From Thuidium tamariscinum (lineage: Eukaryota > Streptophyta > Bryopsida > Hypnales > Thuidiaceae): 64,000 nt of DNA. Below are positions 23,395 through 35,762 of the stretch, one piece after another. A program made the position numbers and the translations under genes. The notes below the pieces were generated by a model. The model did no database searches. It was not told where the DNA came from and was given only the letters and a program-made list of their open reading frames with translations. Numbering within the stretch: position 1 is the first letter of the stretch; every line of letters starts with the position of its first letter. Location: the NCBI GenBank assembly GCA_947034885.2, contig OX344752.2:21165386-21229385 (forward strand). The letters are read 5' to 3'.

Positions 23395-24856
23395 CATCGG
23401 GAAAGGACCCCCCCAACTCTGCAGTATTGCATCAATGTTGATGCAATAAATGGGATTTGCAGTAATGATGCAGTATTCAAAATAAACCTATACAATACTG
23501 TTAATTTTATTAAATTTTCTGTATTGCGAAATTACTAATTGTTGCAATATTGATAACAACTGCTGTATTGTTACATTACTGCAGCAATAACCTTGTCAAT
23601 AAACAATCTTCTTTGTATATTGCAATGAAGCAGAATACAATATTGAAGGTTTGCTGAAGCATTACTGCATCAGTATTGCGGTTGTTTGCATTTCTTACTC
23701 CCAGGCTTTTCAAAAGAAGAATTCATGGAGTACAGTAGTTGAGTTAATAACTTCATTGTTGGCAAGCAGATCTTCACTTTGTCAAAGTCTACGGTAGAAG
23801 CATCCAAAAATTGTCCAAATAAAAAAATTCAGCATAGGTGGAGGCATCTTTTTCCAAAAATGATATTTTCGTAGTCTTAGTGAGTGAAAATCATGAATAC
23901 TGAAAAGAAAAAATTTAATTTTTCGGAATTAGCATGTAATTTCTTTAAGTTTTCAAAGTATTGGCTCCCTAAACCACATGAACCATCTTGTAGGTGCACC
24001 TTTAATTGAACACCTGCTGAAATTAGATGTCAGTGAATGAAAACTATACACGTGTTTTACAACCGCGTCAACAATTTAGAATTAAACATTTGTTGGATGC
24101 TTTAATGAATGCTTATGGACAAATTTATTGCTACTTTAGGGTCCAGGAATAGGTAAATAGACAGAAATAGGTATTTCTCCCTTACAGTCTTCTGTGCTTC
24201 ATTATTTTAAGTGATTTTTATTTACCTTTAATGATAATAGGATGGAACTTGACAAGTGATTCTTTTGAAATCCTAATGGCTTTGCACTGAGTATGTGTGC
24301 ACAAAAATAATCCAAGTCTGCCATTTCTAGTAAAAGTACAAAATTGGAGGAATTTCTTCTTAAAGCACATAATTATAAGAACTTATAGTAAAGTACTTTG
24401 TGGACATGCAAAAAATATTTTCTTAAATTTCACCTTCTCGTTTAGGGGATACAACGACAAATATCTTTTATTCGACATGCAAAAAATCAGTGAGTTGCAT
24501 TGCAGAACGTCATATTTGTTTCCATAAATGTCTAAATAGTAGTCACTATTTGGATTCCAACTTCAAATGAGGTTCACTATATACTTGGAATTCTTCAAAT
24601 CAATTAGAATTGTACTATATATAGAACACAATTTTTGTAAAAACAAGTGCACGTTATATACTAAATTGTTGGGTTTTGAATTTTAACATTCAAAGTGCCA
24701 ATTCAAATTCATATGAAGTTGTAATAAATACACAACACTCAATGTTTTTTATTTTTTATTCTTAAAATATTGAAATTTGTATTCAATATAGGACATCAAA
24801 ATTTTGCATAGAGATTCCATAACTATTCGCAAACTACCCACTACAATACATGTGTA

Positions 24857-25153
24857 TTAAAATTTATAAAGATTTAAGAAATAATGTCTTCCATCCTGAA
24901 AATCTGGTAGAACATGAATAGCTTTGAGAATTTTGCTAGCGTCTACAACTTTATATGGCACAGAGTTTCTTGCACTCCATTTCAATACTAGGCACTGAAC
25001 TCTATTATCAAATTCAATTTCCTCATACATTCTTATTAAACACAATTCTTTAGGGACATTTCTAATTCCATTTCCTTGCATATTGCATTTGAAAAGTAAT
25101 CTGAGTTGTCCGTAAGATGTCCTCTCCGGTTCATTGTTGTCCTCCATCTTCAT
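24857..25153 (-). CDS. 98-residue frame, possibly transposase C-terminal fragment
   Basis: The protein includes SYGQLRLLFKCNMQG, a middle part with LIRMYEEIEFDNRVQCL, and VPYKVVDASKILKAIHV followed by FLNLYKF. This arrangement (YGQ, a W/Y-rich middle, then VVDxxxI and a hydrophobic V-PDF end) recalls the C-terminal region after the transposase core in plant TNP2-like proteins. I cannot verify this from memory. An upstream minus-strand frame at 25206-25532 contains LTLQGQDAEGHLVKHHVQG and may belong to the same decayed gene. Confidence 0.3.
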   Translation of the reverse strand: MKMEDNNEPERTSYGQLRLLFKCNMQGNGIRNVPKELCLIRMYEEIEFDNRVQCLVLKWSARNSVPYKVVDASKILKAIHVLPDFQDGRHYFLNLYKF

Positions 25154-26402
25154 TGATATACTACTAAACCATTCTTTACCATGAAAATTGAAATAAAATT
25201 TGATATTATATAATCCATATTTTTAAGTAATAAAAACATAAGATAAATATCTGAAGGCAATCATATATGCTAAATTGACCTTGGACATGATGTTTAACCA
25301 GGTGGCCTTCCGCATCTTGTCCTTGAAGGGTTAAATAGAACCATAAAAAAATTTGTTTTAAGTAGTTTATATTTTTTGAAGATTCATTTTGAATTCTAGT
25401 TGTAGCATCAATAATCCAATTTTGAAAATGAATGATAATGATTTTTTTAATTAAAGATTTAGAAGAAGGTACCCATTGCAATTTTAACATTTTGTATTGT
25501 AAATGACTCTTAGAAATGAGTCTCAAGCACACTAGAGTTTAGAGAAAAAATCACAATAAAAATTCATTTAAAAAGACATGTACAATAAATTTTGAAAATC
25601 CATAAATCCATTGAAATTATGCTTGTTTGGCCCTTTGACCTCTTATTTCTTTGTTGACCACTTTTTAAGATTTGACATACAAAAAGAGAGCTAAAAGGTT
25701 TTCATAGTTTTCACACCTCTTGATCAAACATTATAATCTTTCAATTCATAAGTGATATTGTTGTGTTTCCTTTTCCTATGTGATCTCTCACATGTCTTCT
25801 TTAAATTTGTACGGTTACAACTAAGAAAATATTTGATTGAATTTATAAAAGTATTGAACTTTTCTTCAATTTAGAGGAAATTCTAAGGAATTTGAAGGAG
25901 GTCTTGGACATTTAGGAGTTAAATTATTTAACTTACAAAAATGTTTGAAATTTGTTCAATTAAAAGGAAATATCAAGAAACTCGAACAGCCGCCTTGAGC
26001 ATTAAATAAGGCACCGCAGGTTTTTCTCAAAGAGGCCCCGGAATTTCCCATGAAACCCTAAAGACAAGTCCGGAAGGCTGATCGAAAGCCCCTCATCTCA
26101 AAATTGCCGTCGATCTTCAAGTGTGTAAGTTCAAATTTAGCTCTTCAAGTCCTCGCTGTCGATTGCGAAGAAATCTTCACCAGTCATTCGAGCGGGCAAA
26201 TGGTTAGTCACCTTCGCGAGTGCTTCGTCGCCGCCTGCTGAACTCCCGCTTCATGCGCCGGCCTTCACGTTTGCCTCTCTCTTGTTTCTGCCGCAGGTAT
26301 GCCTCAAACACTGAGCATTTTAGTTTTATTACAAGGTGTGAGGCGGCTTAAAATTGTAGAGAAGGTAGTACTTTGTTGCATTGAACCTCCAGTTGGTCAG
26401 TC

Positions 26403-26727
26403 ATGTCGACGGAGAATGAAGAAATTGGTTCGCAACGCAGGGATTACCGTCCCAATCGCACAGCAGGTCGTGCTTCTAATGTCCTTTCAAATGCTGCACC
26501 TTCTAACTCTGGACCTTCAAGAGCTCCGCAGGGTGTGCCTTTAAATGCAGGACCTTTGAGACCACCCCATGCAGGACCTTCGAGACCACCCCAAGCTATG
26601 CCTTCAAATTCTGGACCTGCGAGACCGCCTCAAGGTGTGCCTTCGAATTCTGGAGCTGCGAGAGTACCCATGGCTACTCCTTCGAATTCTGGACCTCCTC
26701 GAGCTCCCAACAGTCAAAAAGCCTTGG
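26403..26727 (+). CDS. Proline/serine-repeat exon, captured gene fragment, unknown family
   Basis: The ATG at 26404 opens MSTENEEIGSQRRDYRPNR, then imperfect repeats of the type PSNSGPSRAPQGV run to about 26727, where GTAAGT provides a strong donor. The region from 26030 is much richer in G and C than the element around it and shows an intron-like 5' leader (AAATG|GTTAG donor at 26200, GCCGCAG acceptor at 26290). It looks like the first exons of a host gene carried inside the transposon. I do not recognise the gene. Confidence 0.45.
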
Positions 26728-27148
26728 TAAGTTCTCTTTTCTTGTCCTAAGAAATTGAAATTCATGGTTTTGTTATGAGCCCCACCACTCCATGCTGCCT
26801 TGGCTTCTTCAGTTCCTGATGCAATTAAATAGAAGACAATTCGATCAGCACTTGGAACCGCGAGCTTCACGAGAACGGCGGTATGTTAGCGGCATCAATA
26901 TGTTAGCGGCATCAATGTGCCGCAATGCAGATCCCAACAACACCTCCGAGGCTTGCATCACTCAGCATACCTTTTTCACCTCTGCGTGAGATCAACTTGG
27001 TGTGCATTATCTTCTGCTCCTCTTCTCACGAAATAGGGTTCGGAGCTTGCACCATAGGGCTTCTCTAAGGCTGGGAAGCGCAGGAGCCTTGGACTTCGTG
27101 GCGATGTTTGAAAAAATTTATCTCCTTTTGTTTAATTGAAGCCTGACT

Positions 27149-27951
27149 ATGGAGTTTGATCTAGAGTAGCAGTTGCGGCTAGTGGACCAAGAGCTTCAGC
27201 AAGGTCAAGGTCCGTGCACTCGCTGAATTTTTGTTGCTGTGACGATAATTTGACTATTTGCGGTTCTTAAATGTTTGAAATTGGTGATTCGTCGAAGGTT
27301 TCTATAACCTAAGGTGAACTCCATTTTGTTTAGCGCATTTGAAATCAGGAGTGTCATTATCTTAGGAAATTGTGTCGTCTCTGGAGTATTCTAATTGCTC
27401 TCTCTTTTATTGTGTCGTGAATAGTGCTGTAGTCGAGAATATGCTTCGAATGCATTGTTGTCTGGAAGCACGTTCACCTCTTGTAATGGCAAGAATTCAA
27501 ATCAAATACGGTTGCTCGTTAGCCATAAGGACAGCCTGCTTCAACAGGAAGCTGAACTTCAGCAACCACTCTGGACGTGCAGGTAATTTTTGTATTCACA
27601 AGTGTGGGACTGGAATGGTAGTGTATTCGGTTTTTGTGGCCCTACTTGTAGCTAGATTTCTTGATACAGAGTAATGTGCACCAAGATCATTTTCATTTTT
27701 TTCAACTTCCCGGCAAGTTAACCAGAATGTGTACACTTTAGAGAAGAAATGTTATTGAACTTAACTTTGCGAAATTTCTCCTTAAGTCTGTATGCAGAGA
27801 TGTTGCAGCTCATGATGTGAATGGCAACGGTGTGGGAGCATCTAAATCAGGAAAAGAAGACCGGTTAGATTCCTTTAGCTGGGACGACCGAGATGCTGAT
27901 ATCCGATTGAATGTTTTTGGTATCAATTCATATTGTCAGAATCAACAGCAG
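27149..27951 (+). pseudogene. Captured RECQ2-like helicase gene fragment (5' exons)
   Basis: Three exon-like blocks can be seen. At 27149-27209, MEFDLE, a TAG stop, then QLRLVDQELQQ. At about 27500-27582, HKDSLLQQEAELQQ with an AG/GTAATT donor. At 27798-27951, bounded by GCAG and a GTAGAT donor, a frame that includes DSFSWDDRDADIRLNVFGI. The last block resembles the segment just before the helicase core in plant RecQ2-type helicases (an E-W-D, then DD-R-NVFGI-Y-NQ pattern), and the preceding blocks suit its short coiled-coil N-terminus. The helicase motifs themselves are absent and a stop is present, so this is a captured, dead fragment. Confidence 0.5.
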
Positions 27952-28803
27952 GTAGATATTTGTAGTTATAGTAAAATGATAATATTCATGTATTGATTTA
28001 TGACTTGAAATTAATATGAAGTTGACATGATGCAGTATTTTTATTTGACTTGTATCTTTCCAATTGTGTTGAAGTTGTTTTCAGAGTTTAGTGTTCATGT
28101 CTTGTAGGATGCTTTGTTTGTGGAGGTAAAGGCTGTGGAGTGTTGTATTGTAAAATTGTTTTCAGATGTTTTCAGAGTTTAGTGTTCATGTCTTGTAGGA
28201 TGCTTTGCTTGTGGAGGTAAAGGCTGTGGAGTGTTGTATTGTAAAATTGTTTTCAGATTTAGTGCATGAAGTAGGAAGTGATTACTCATTTTTGTGTAGT
28301 ATGTATTGATATGTGAATTTTTATTTGAATGTTACTATGTTCCATTCAATTAATCAACGAATGAGCAATATTGCAATAGTCCATTTGCATTAGAAGTGCT
28401 ACAAGAACATAAGTATTATAATATATAAAATTTGTTGAACAATTGCATACAATTACAATACTGTTGCATTCAATAAAAGATACAATTTCATTTTGTGGAA
28501 CTCGGCTTAGTTGTAAGCCACTTTGATACATTTGCAATACTGCACCAGTTCAAAAAATGATTAGTTTCAAATTTGGCTTATGCAAGTTCAACAGTATTGA
28601 ATTTTATACTTTTCCTTCATATAGCAATATTGAATAATACTACTATTTTTTATATTCATTCAATACGCTAGCAATACTGCAATCATATGTACACAAAATA
28701 GTACTGCATTAGTATTGTATCAATACTACACTGTTAAGCGTCTGCAGGTGTATTGAATACTACACTGAACAATACTGTACAGAGCGAACCTTTTTTCCCG
28801 ATG

Positions 28804-29370
28804 TAGAAGTTATGCATGAATGAAGTTTTATTGATTAATTGATGTTCAAAACTTCATCCACTTATAGCTTACTCATTTTAGATCAAATTTCTTTATATTT
28901 TATGTTTTTGGAAAGCTCTTGACCTCTTCTATGAAATTATAAACTCAAATTTGTAGTGACACCTCTTTTTAGCAGTCTAATTATATGCTTAGTCTCGACC
29001 CTAAAGAAAGACTAATAAAAAATAACACATTTAACCACACTCAACCAAATTTGACCAAATTAAGGCCAAAAGGCCTAATTTCAGGAAAATGATTAAAGAA
29101 AAAAGAAAGGTTCAAAGCTTCACCATCAAAATGAAAATAAACAAAACTTCAAAATGTTGTCCTGTTGTAAATTCCTATATAATGTACAAATATATCATAA
29201 TATGTTTTATTGGGTAGCTTTAAGGTGGTGTTAATTCTTTGAATAACTTCAAGTTGATGCTATCCTATTGAAGTGTACAACATTCATATAAGAACATGAT
29301 TTTGTCTTAAAGTTTCATTGAATTTCGTTAGTAAGTTCTATTTTCCATATTAGAATTAGAATGTCAAACT
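28804..29370. other. AT-rich spacer continuing the interrupted repeat
   Basis: It resumes the repeat unit cut at 23394 (GAAGTTATGCATGAATGAAG, then AAAACTTCATCCA). Beyond about 29000 no repeat or coding sequence is recognised. Confidence 0.5.
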
Positions 29371-29379
29371 AAAGGGTTT

Positions 29380-29816
29380 TTTTCTGAGTCTCAAGATGAA
29401 GAGCCTCAACCGGAGGTTGAATTCGAATTTTCATTGTCACAACTACCGGATCAACCTCTTCTACTTCAAGATATTGTATTGTTGCGTGAGCATTCACGAG
29501 ATGAAGCTGAACCTTTTCGACCACCAAAACAACCTCGTGTGGAGCAATAGTGGCACAGGAACCTTTAGCGTGATACTCAAGTTTTGGTAATCTTATTGCA
29601 AGTTGGGTGTGTTGAGCTTGAAAGCTATGAAATGACATTTGAAAGATGTTTTGAAGGTTTAAACAACGAACAATACTTTGGTATGGTGAGGCCTATTGAA
29701 GGGAGTCGTGATTACGAACGATGATTAGAAAGACCGGTGAATTCATTGACAAAGGCGAATTGTATCGATTCTATCGTCGTGACAATCAAACGCATCCTCA
29801 AGTTTCTGCAGATTAA
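29380..29816 (+). pseudogene. Decayed coding segment, unknown
   Basis: Plus-strand frames read SESQDEEPQPEVEFEFSLS, then DIVLLREHSRDEAEPFRPP, then after stops and shifts a block with MTFERCFEGLNNEQYFGMV and RKTGEFIDKGELYRFYRR, ending at a stop near 29816. The composition and codon-like texture differ from the flanks, and three frame changes are needed, so this is a broken gene piece. I do not recognise the family. Confidence 0.4.
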
Positions 29817-29829
29817 GTGAAGTTTTGAT

Positions 29830-31890
29830 TGAAACTGTAGTTTTTTACTTCTAGTGAGTATTTATTGGATGTTAATTATTAATTTCATACTTTGAGTATT
29901 TTATTGAAATCACAGTGTGTGATTATAAATGTAGAAAATAAAACTAGTGATAGTAAATTAACTTGGGGTTTGGAATTAAGGGAAAGTGTGAATGGGGATT
30001 TAATTTGAAATTTTAGATAAGGTCTTGATAGGGGCATGGGCTGATGTGTCCCACCCCTCACTTATGATGGGGAGGAAAATAGGGAAAAGATACTTAGTAT
30101 GTGTGTGGAAAGGGAGAAGTGTGTGTGTGTGTGTGTTTTAAGGAGGTTTTGGCTGAATGTCGAGTTGATGTAACTCATTGAGAATGAAGAATTGAGTAAT
30201 GAAAACTTGGCATGACATTTCTTGTGTTTAGATATTTTCAAAGAGTGTTTACAAATTAAATTTGGAGTTGAGAATCAAAAGTTATGAGAGTTTGAAATTA
30301 TGAAGATTCAAAGATCTTCATTGAGAGGTCAGAGGCTTTAACAAGTTATAACTTTTGGAGTTTTTACTTATTTGACTTGAAATTTGGAGGGTGTATTGTC
30401 CTTGTGTTTATTTTTTTAAGAAGATATGATATTTATCGTTTAGAGTTTGTATCAAAAAGTTATGGGGTGCTGAAGTTTGAAGTGAAGATTGAACTTAAAG
30501 GAGAGAAGTCATTTCTTCAATGCCTACAATTTTTGGTCAATTTCTTTGATGGAATTAAGACTTTACGAGGTGCTAAATTATCATTTTATCTTTTCAAATT
30601 GAATTTATTTATATGAATTGAATTTGTAATGCAAAAATTACGTAGTATCAAAGGTTAAAAATTTTCATACCTTCATATTTGAGAAGGCCGAGATTCTATT
30701 TCTCACAACTTTTAGACAGTATCTTAGATCATTGTGATATTTTTACAAGTTATAGAAATTAGCGAGAGCTTTTTAAATTGCTCTCACACTTAATATTTAA
30801 AGCTTTTAATCAAAAGTTATTGAAATTTAAAGAGGAAGTAGTTGGTTAATAAGGAAAAAGAAGACCTCTACTTTGCTCTCATATAACTTTTGGACAGTGT
30901 CTGAAAATAGGCTCAAATTTTGTGAGTGATTAGTTTGTGCTTTTAGCTTTTTAAATTATTAAATCACTTAGCACTTGAGTTCTTAGAGCATCTATGACAC
31001 TAAATTGAAGGTCGAAGCTTGCGTGGGACTTAGTTTTATCTAGTTCTTGTTGAAATTTTTTCAAATTTGAGAGTGAAAGAAGTTTTCAAGACTCAACGTT
31101 AAAGATTTGGCACTCAAAAGAGGAGAAGATTGAAGATTTGTGTGTGTGGCTTGTGGCTTGTGGCTTATTTTTCATAACCAATTTTGAAAGCTCGTTGTGA
31201 TTATCTTGTTTTTCCATCCAATTTTGGAAGCTAATTGTTATTTCAATTTTGTATTATAAATTGGTTGCGGGCTATAGAGTCATTCTTATAACAGTTATTA
31301 ACCTCATTTCTTGTTTGTGGCGACGAAGTGAAATTGATCACCTATATGGTCGATCTTCTATGTTATTCCTACCGATGAAAAGCGTTTTCTAATCAACGTA
31401 GGTTTGATGTTTAAAAGCTAATCTTTCGGACAGTGAACTAGTAATTTGGCCATCTCGTTTTACCTGTCTGAGGACTTGTTTCTTATTACACACCTTCATT
31501 TTATTCCTATAGAGTCACCACATGATAAGCCTATGAAAGATTCAAGTGAAAATGCAAGTGAAAATGCAAGTGAAGATCGAGTGAAGATTCGAGTTTTCGA
31601 CATTACCTGTCACTCATTCAACAACTTGTAGCTAGGCACTCTGCATGTTCCCTAAATGCGCTCCTCTCTACCTGACAACGTATGAGGTCAAAACTTTGTT
31701 ATAGTTTTGAATTTTTTTTTTTAACAAATCAGAGCCTTACAAAGTCAAAGCTTCGTCGTCTCAAATGAATCAAGGAAAATAATTAATACAAAAACAACAA
31801 AATACTTGTTAATGTACAAACATAGATGTTAGTACAAAAACAAAATAATTACTCAAAACAAGTTAGATGCTCAAAATACACAAGAAGTTA
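29830..31890. other. Spacer, no gene seen; short (GT)n and a 12-bp repeat
   Basis: A (GT)n run of nine units lies at 30119-30136. A 12-base unit (GAAAATGCAAGT) is repeated two to three times near 31549-31574 in a weak 61-codon frame. A GTGTGGCTTGTGGCTTGTGG repeat occurs near 31150. Otherwise this is AT-rich DNA without recognisable features. Confidence 0.5.
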
Positions 31891-31896
31891 GTAGCT

Positions 31897-32045
31897 AAAG
31901 GCTCCCTTAAGCGGCATTGTTAATCACAAGAGGAAGGGCTCTAAGATTAATACAAAAACACTTCAAAAACACTTCAAAAAATAGCACTAAATTCTCCCTT
32001 AAGCGGCATCGCCAATCATAAGGGGCGGTGGCTCTAAAATTAGTA
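31897..32045. repeat. Two-unit direct repeat, spacing about 90 bp
   Basis: CTCCCTTAAGCGGCAT followed by AATCA, AAG and GGCTCTAA occurs at about 31901 and again at about 31992, with the intervening CACTTCAAAAA also repeated. This is a small tandem duplication in AT-rich DNA, origin unknown. Confidence 0.65.
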
Positions 32046-32049
32046 CATG

Positions 32050-34269
32050 TTAGTACAAGATTCTCAAAAATACTTTGAAACTCAACAAAGTTAACAAAAC
32101 TCTTCCAAAAACACAATAAATGTTAGAAAACCTTCAAAGAACCCCCAATGTTATTCAAAGTTCAACAAAAACACCAAGAGGGAGCTTGAAATGCTCCAAA
32201 AAACACACATTTTGTAATTTTAGCTCAAATTTGGCCAAAAAATCCAAATTATTGGATCAACGTGATACTGTGCCAAAATTTTGGCTACAAATGGTTTGAA
32301 GAGGTGAATTGAGAGAGAAATGAGTGTTCTTTCATAATCTTTTAAGGGCACTCACCTTCTTTCAATTTTATGTGGTAAACTTATCATCTACAATTTTCAT
32401 CCTAATCCAACCATTTTGGATTTTTAACACTGAATCTATTTGTAAATTTTAAAGTTTAACTTTAAATTATAAACGGACTGCGCCATTGGTTTTAGAAGGC
32501 CAATTCTTTGTCCAAAAGACCCTCTTCCCCCTTTTCATTTGCTAAAAACTCAACAAAATCCAACGCTAAATTAACAACCAAATAGGGTAAAAATTCAACT
32601 TTTGAAGGTTGACTTTTTATGAAAAGTAAGTAGCCTAAGGTCTCTAGTAGGTTTAAGGGAGTAAGAAAACTCCTAACTTGAGCCTCATTTTGATGTTTTA
32701 TGCACCTATAACACCAGTCAACTTCAGCTTAATATTTAAAAATCACCGCTTCGAAAATGAACTCTTTAATTTGGATACTTTCCGCTATCAAAATGTCTTG
32801 AAACTTTTGCAGGATCTTTAATAAAACAAAACAAGCTACCTTAATTTTTAGTGCGATTTTATCACAACCTAAATAAATTTCTATGAATTTCTCGTTGGAG
32901 GTTAAAGCGGTTGACCGTCTAGAAAGGCATCTTTTGAGTATCAAAAAAATTTGAAATTTTTCGTAAGACCTCCCATGAAATTACACAAAAGATGTGTAAG
33001 CCCACATTTGGACTCTATACAAGTGCCAAAGGAGAAATAAATCTCGCTCCATCTTTTCATTATTAGGCTTCAGGAAATCTTCCACAAAAAAAAAATCTTG
33101 ACAAATTGACTTCGCCATTGACCTCCTAGCATGGTCTTAATTCGAAAACACCGTCCTTTAGCCATAGATTCCCTTCAAAGAGTCATCGTGACAAAATCCA
33201 TCTCATAAGTTAAAAATTGGAATTTCTACTAAATGTAAAAAATAGTTGTAAACATGAATCCTATCCAAGAAAATGAGCTCTAGGAGTTGCCTATATAACT
33301 TGACAAAGCTTGGCTTATATATGGAAAGGGTTATGTCACATTATAGGATGCAACTAGTATTGATACTTACGTTATTGGAAATATTTAAAAACGAAACGTG
33401 AAGAGGAGGTTCACAACACTCTTCTATACTTTATGGTAATTTGCAAACTAATTTACAACTAAACGCTACATATGAATTGAAAGTACTTTAAAGTTCAATT
33501 TTATTAGGAATTGTGAAGTAGTAATAATATTCCTAGCGGAGGTCGTCAAATTTGGATGACATGTACCAAGATGGTTGTATTGAAAGACCGCCGCTACTAT
33601 AAATCTGACAAACTTTTTTTTGTAGTTATAGTTGTCTCCTTTTTTTTGTAATTTGTATTGGCCATGATGATAGGGAGTTCTTTTGGCATTAGTTGAAGGG
33701 GTGTATACTATTTTTCACCTATTATAAAACTAGGCTGTTAAATGGCCTCTTGTCTTCTATTGGCCTCATTTGAAGTGTCCCTTGACATTAGGCATGCGTA
33801 TATTGACTCGCTTTTCCAGTTGGTGGTTAGTAGGCCTTAATACCGACCAACACTATTTCCAACTACCGACAGTATTTTAGACTAACTTTTTGTCATAGAT
33901 AGCATGCGCCATCATGCATGGGTGCATGATGCCATGACAACTTATTATCCATAGGAGTCAATAAATGGCTATGTATAATGGGCCACATAAGGAATTGTAT
34001 TACCCACTATGCCACGTGCATGCTAGTTTTTCCACAGTATTTTGCAGTACTGTTTCAAAAGGGCATTAGGATCTTAGTGGCATTATAAAAAATCAGGTGT
34101 TTTTTTGGACATTTGGAAAAACATCATAAAATGTTACGTTTGACAAGATTTGGATCAATGTTGATGTCACTTGAAATCTGTTATAAAAGATGGGTAAAAG
34201 GACATGCCAAAATTTTAGATGATGCATCTAAATTTGGGTGTCTTTTTTATGTCAAATAAAACGGGGTCT
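32050..34269. other. Spacer, no gene seen
   Basis: AT-rich DNA with only short frames. A small hairpin (GCATGCGCCATCATGCATGG, then GCATGATGCCATG) lies near 33904. No terminal repeats or homology to the other elements in the window were noticed. Confidence 0.5.
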
Positions 34270-34767
34270 TGCAAACTTTGCAAAAGGCTATCTTTTATAC
34301 TTAGTCCAAATCCCCACCCCTTTGGAAGTTGTCAATGAATTACATTTTACTTTCAACATTTAGATATTTGCTAAACTATCCTAAAGTAATTGCAAAGTAA
34401 TCTTTGTTTAATGAAAAAAAATTCTAAAAGCCTCTCCATTAAGCAATAAGATCTTGGCCAAATCAAATCCAAGATCTTTTTCCAAAAATATTTGAAAGTA
34501 ACCCTAATTAACCTAGATATTTAGTGTTTTAATCCAAAGTCATTTCTAAATTTTTTTTTCACCCTAAAGATGGCTTATTACGTAAAAGAAATCCAATATT
34601 TGATTTTCCAAGAGATATTTCCAAAATTAACTTTGAATTACTACTAATTACGATAAAAAAAAGTCAAATTAAGAGTTGACTCTCTCTATTTTTTAGGAAA
34701 TAATTCAAAATCAAAATTTGTCTACGCCATCACGTTTAAAAGGCTCCTAATAGCCTTGGGAGTTCTC

Positions 34768-35350
34768 CCCGGGGAGATAACTTAGTGTATAAAAACAAAC
34801 TACGTGTGTTAAAGTGATTTTTCGATCCTCTATATACTTTTTTATAAACTATGATTTCAACCTATAATTTTGAGATGTACTTAACAATGACTATAGGCTT
34901 CTATTGCCAAAAAATTTGAATTCAAATAGCATATGAAATGATTATTAGAGTAGGTTGAAAAATGAACTAAACTGCCATGTTTTTCAACTCAAATTTTTAT
35001 AGAGAATGCATTGAAATGAGTATGACATCAATATTCAAGAAAAATAAACTTTCAATGAAAAACTATTTTTGACAATTTTTTGTTCATTTTTTAGACAATT
35101 TTTTCTTATATAAAATAGGGGTGTGAAAATTATTTTCAGCTCTACAATGTATTTTTTTACTTCAAAAATTTGTAACTAATTATAATCAACAAATAAAAAT
35201 ATCAATAATTCAAGTTATAAACTTTCAAAGTAGGAAAATATTCTCATATTTTTTCATTTTATTTTCATTTTCATTTTAGGACATAAAATAGGGGGTCCAA
35301 AATATTCTCACACATGGTGTCTAAAGGTTACTCTAAGTTATCTCCTCGGG
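34768..35350. mobile_element. 583 bp hAT-like MITE, TSD GAGTTCTC
   Basis: The TIRs are CCCGGGGAGATAACTTAG and its inverse with one mismatch, flanked by perfect 8-bp duplications GAGTTCTC at 34760-34767 and 35351-35358. The first LTR copy near 17370-17400 provides the uninterrupted counterpart. Eight-base duplications are characteristic of hAT elements. The TIR does not start with the usual CAGGG or TAGGG, so the assignment is by duplication length. Confidence 0.88.
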
Positions 35351-35762
35351 GAGTTCTCAACCCCTATTTCCTAGACCGTTTGTTAGCCTAATATCCACTC
35401 ACGATAACTTCAAAGAAAAAGTAAAATTTAACTTTTAGAATTTGCATTTTTTGATGATTTTGCCTGGGCCAAATCGTTAGGAATATTTTTGTTAGTAAGG
35501 AATGTCTCCTCATTCACTCTATTCGGACATTGTTAGCCCTTGGTACACTGGTCAACTTGCCGCTAAATTAAAAATTCTTGTAGAATTTAATGTCAGTATT
35601 GGTTTTAATAGTTTGGAATGTTGGAATGTCTTCAAATTTGGCAAAGCATTTTATTAGTATGCAAAACACTATCCTAATTTTAAGTGAGATTTTACTGCAA
35701 CATATGTAATTTCTAGGAATTTACAAAGATATGAATAAGTGATTGACTTTCCATGGAGTTAA

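Larger units (their letters stand above)
23395..28803. mobile_element. 5.4 kb TIR element with subterminal repeats and captured gene fragments
   Basis: The left end CATCGGGAAAGG and right end CCTTTTTTCCCGATG form an imperfect TIR, flanked by TA (or GTA). A paralogous empty site, TTAGTAGAAGTTATG at 23050, fixes the junctions. Both ends are packed with subterminal copies of CAGTATTG or CAATACTG within about 300-400 bp, as in CACTA or hAT type elements. The interior holds a transposase-like fragment (24857-25153), an exon-like block (26403-26727) and RecQ-like exons (27149-27951). The superfamily is uncertain. Confidence 0.8.

Noticed and set aside
30119..30136. (GT)n run as a regulatory element
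   Set aside because: A short simple repeat with no associated gene; ordinary microsatellite.
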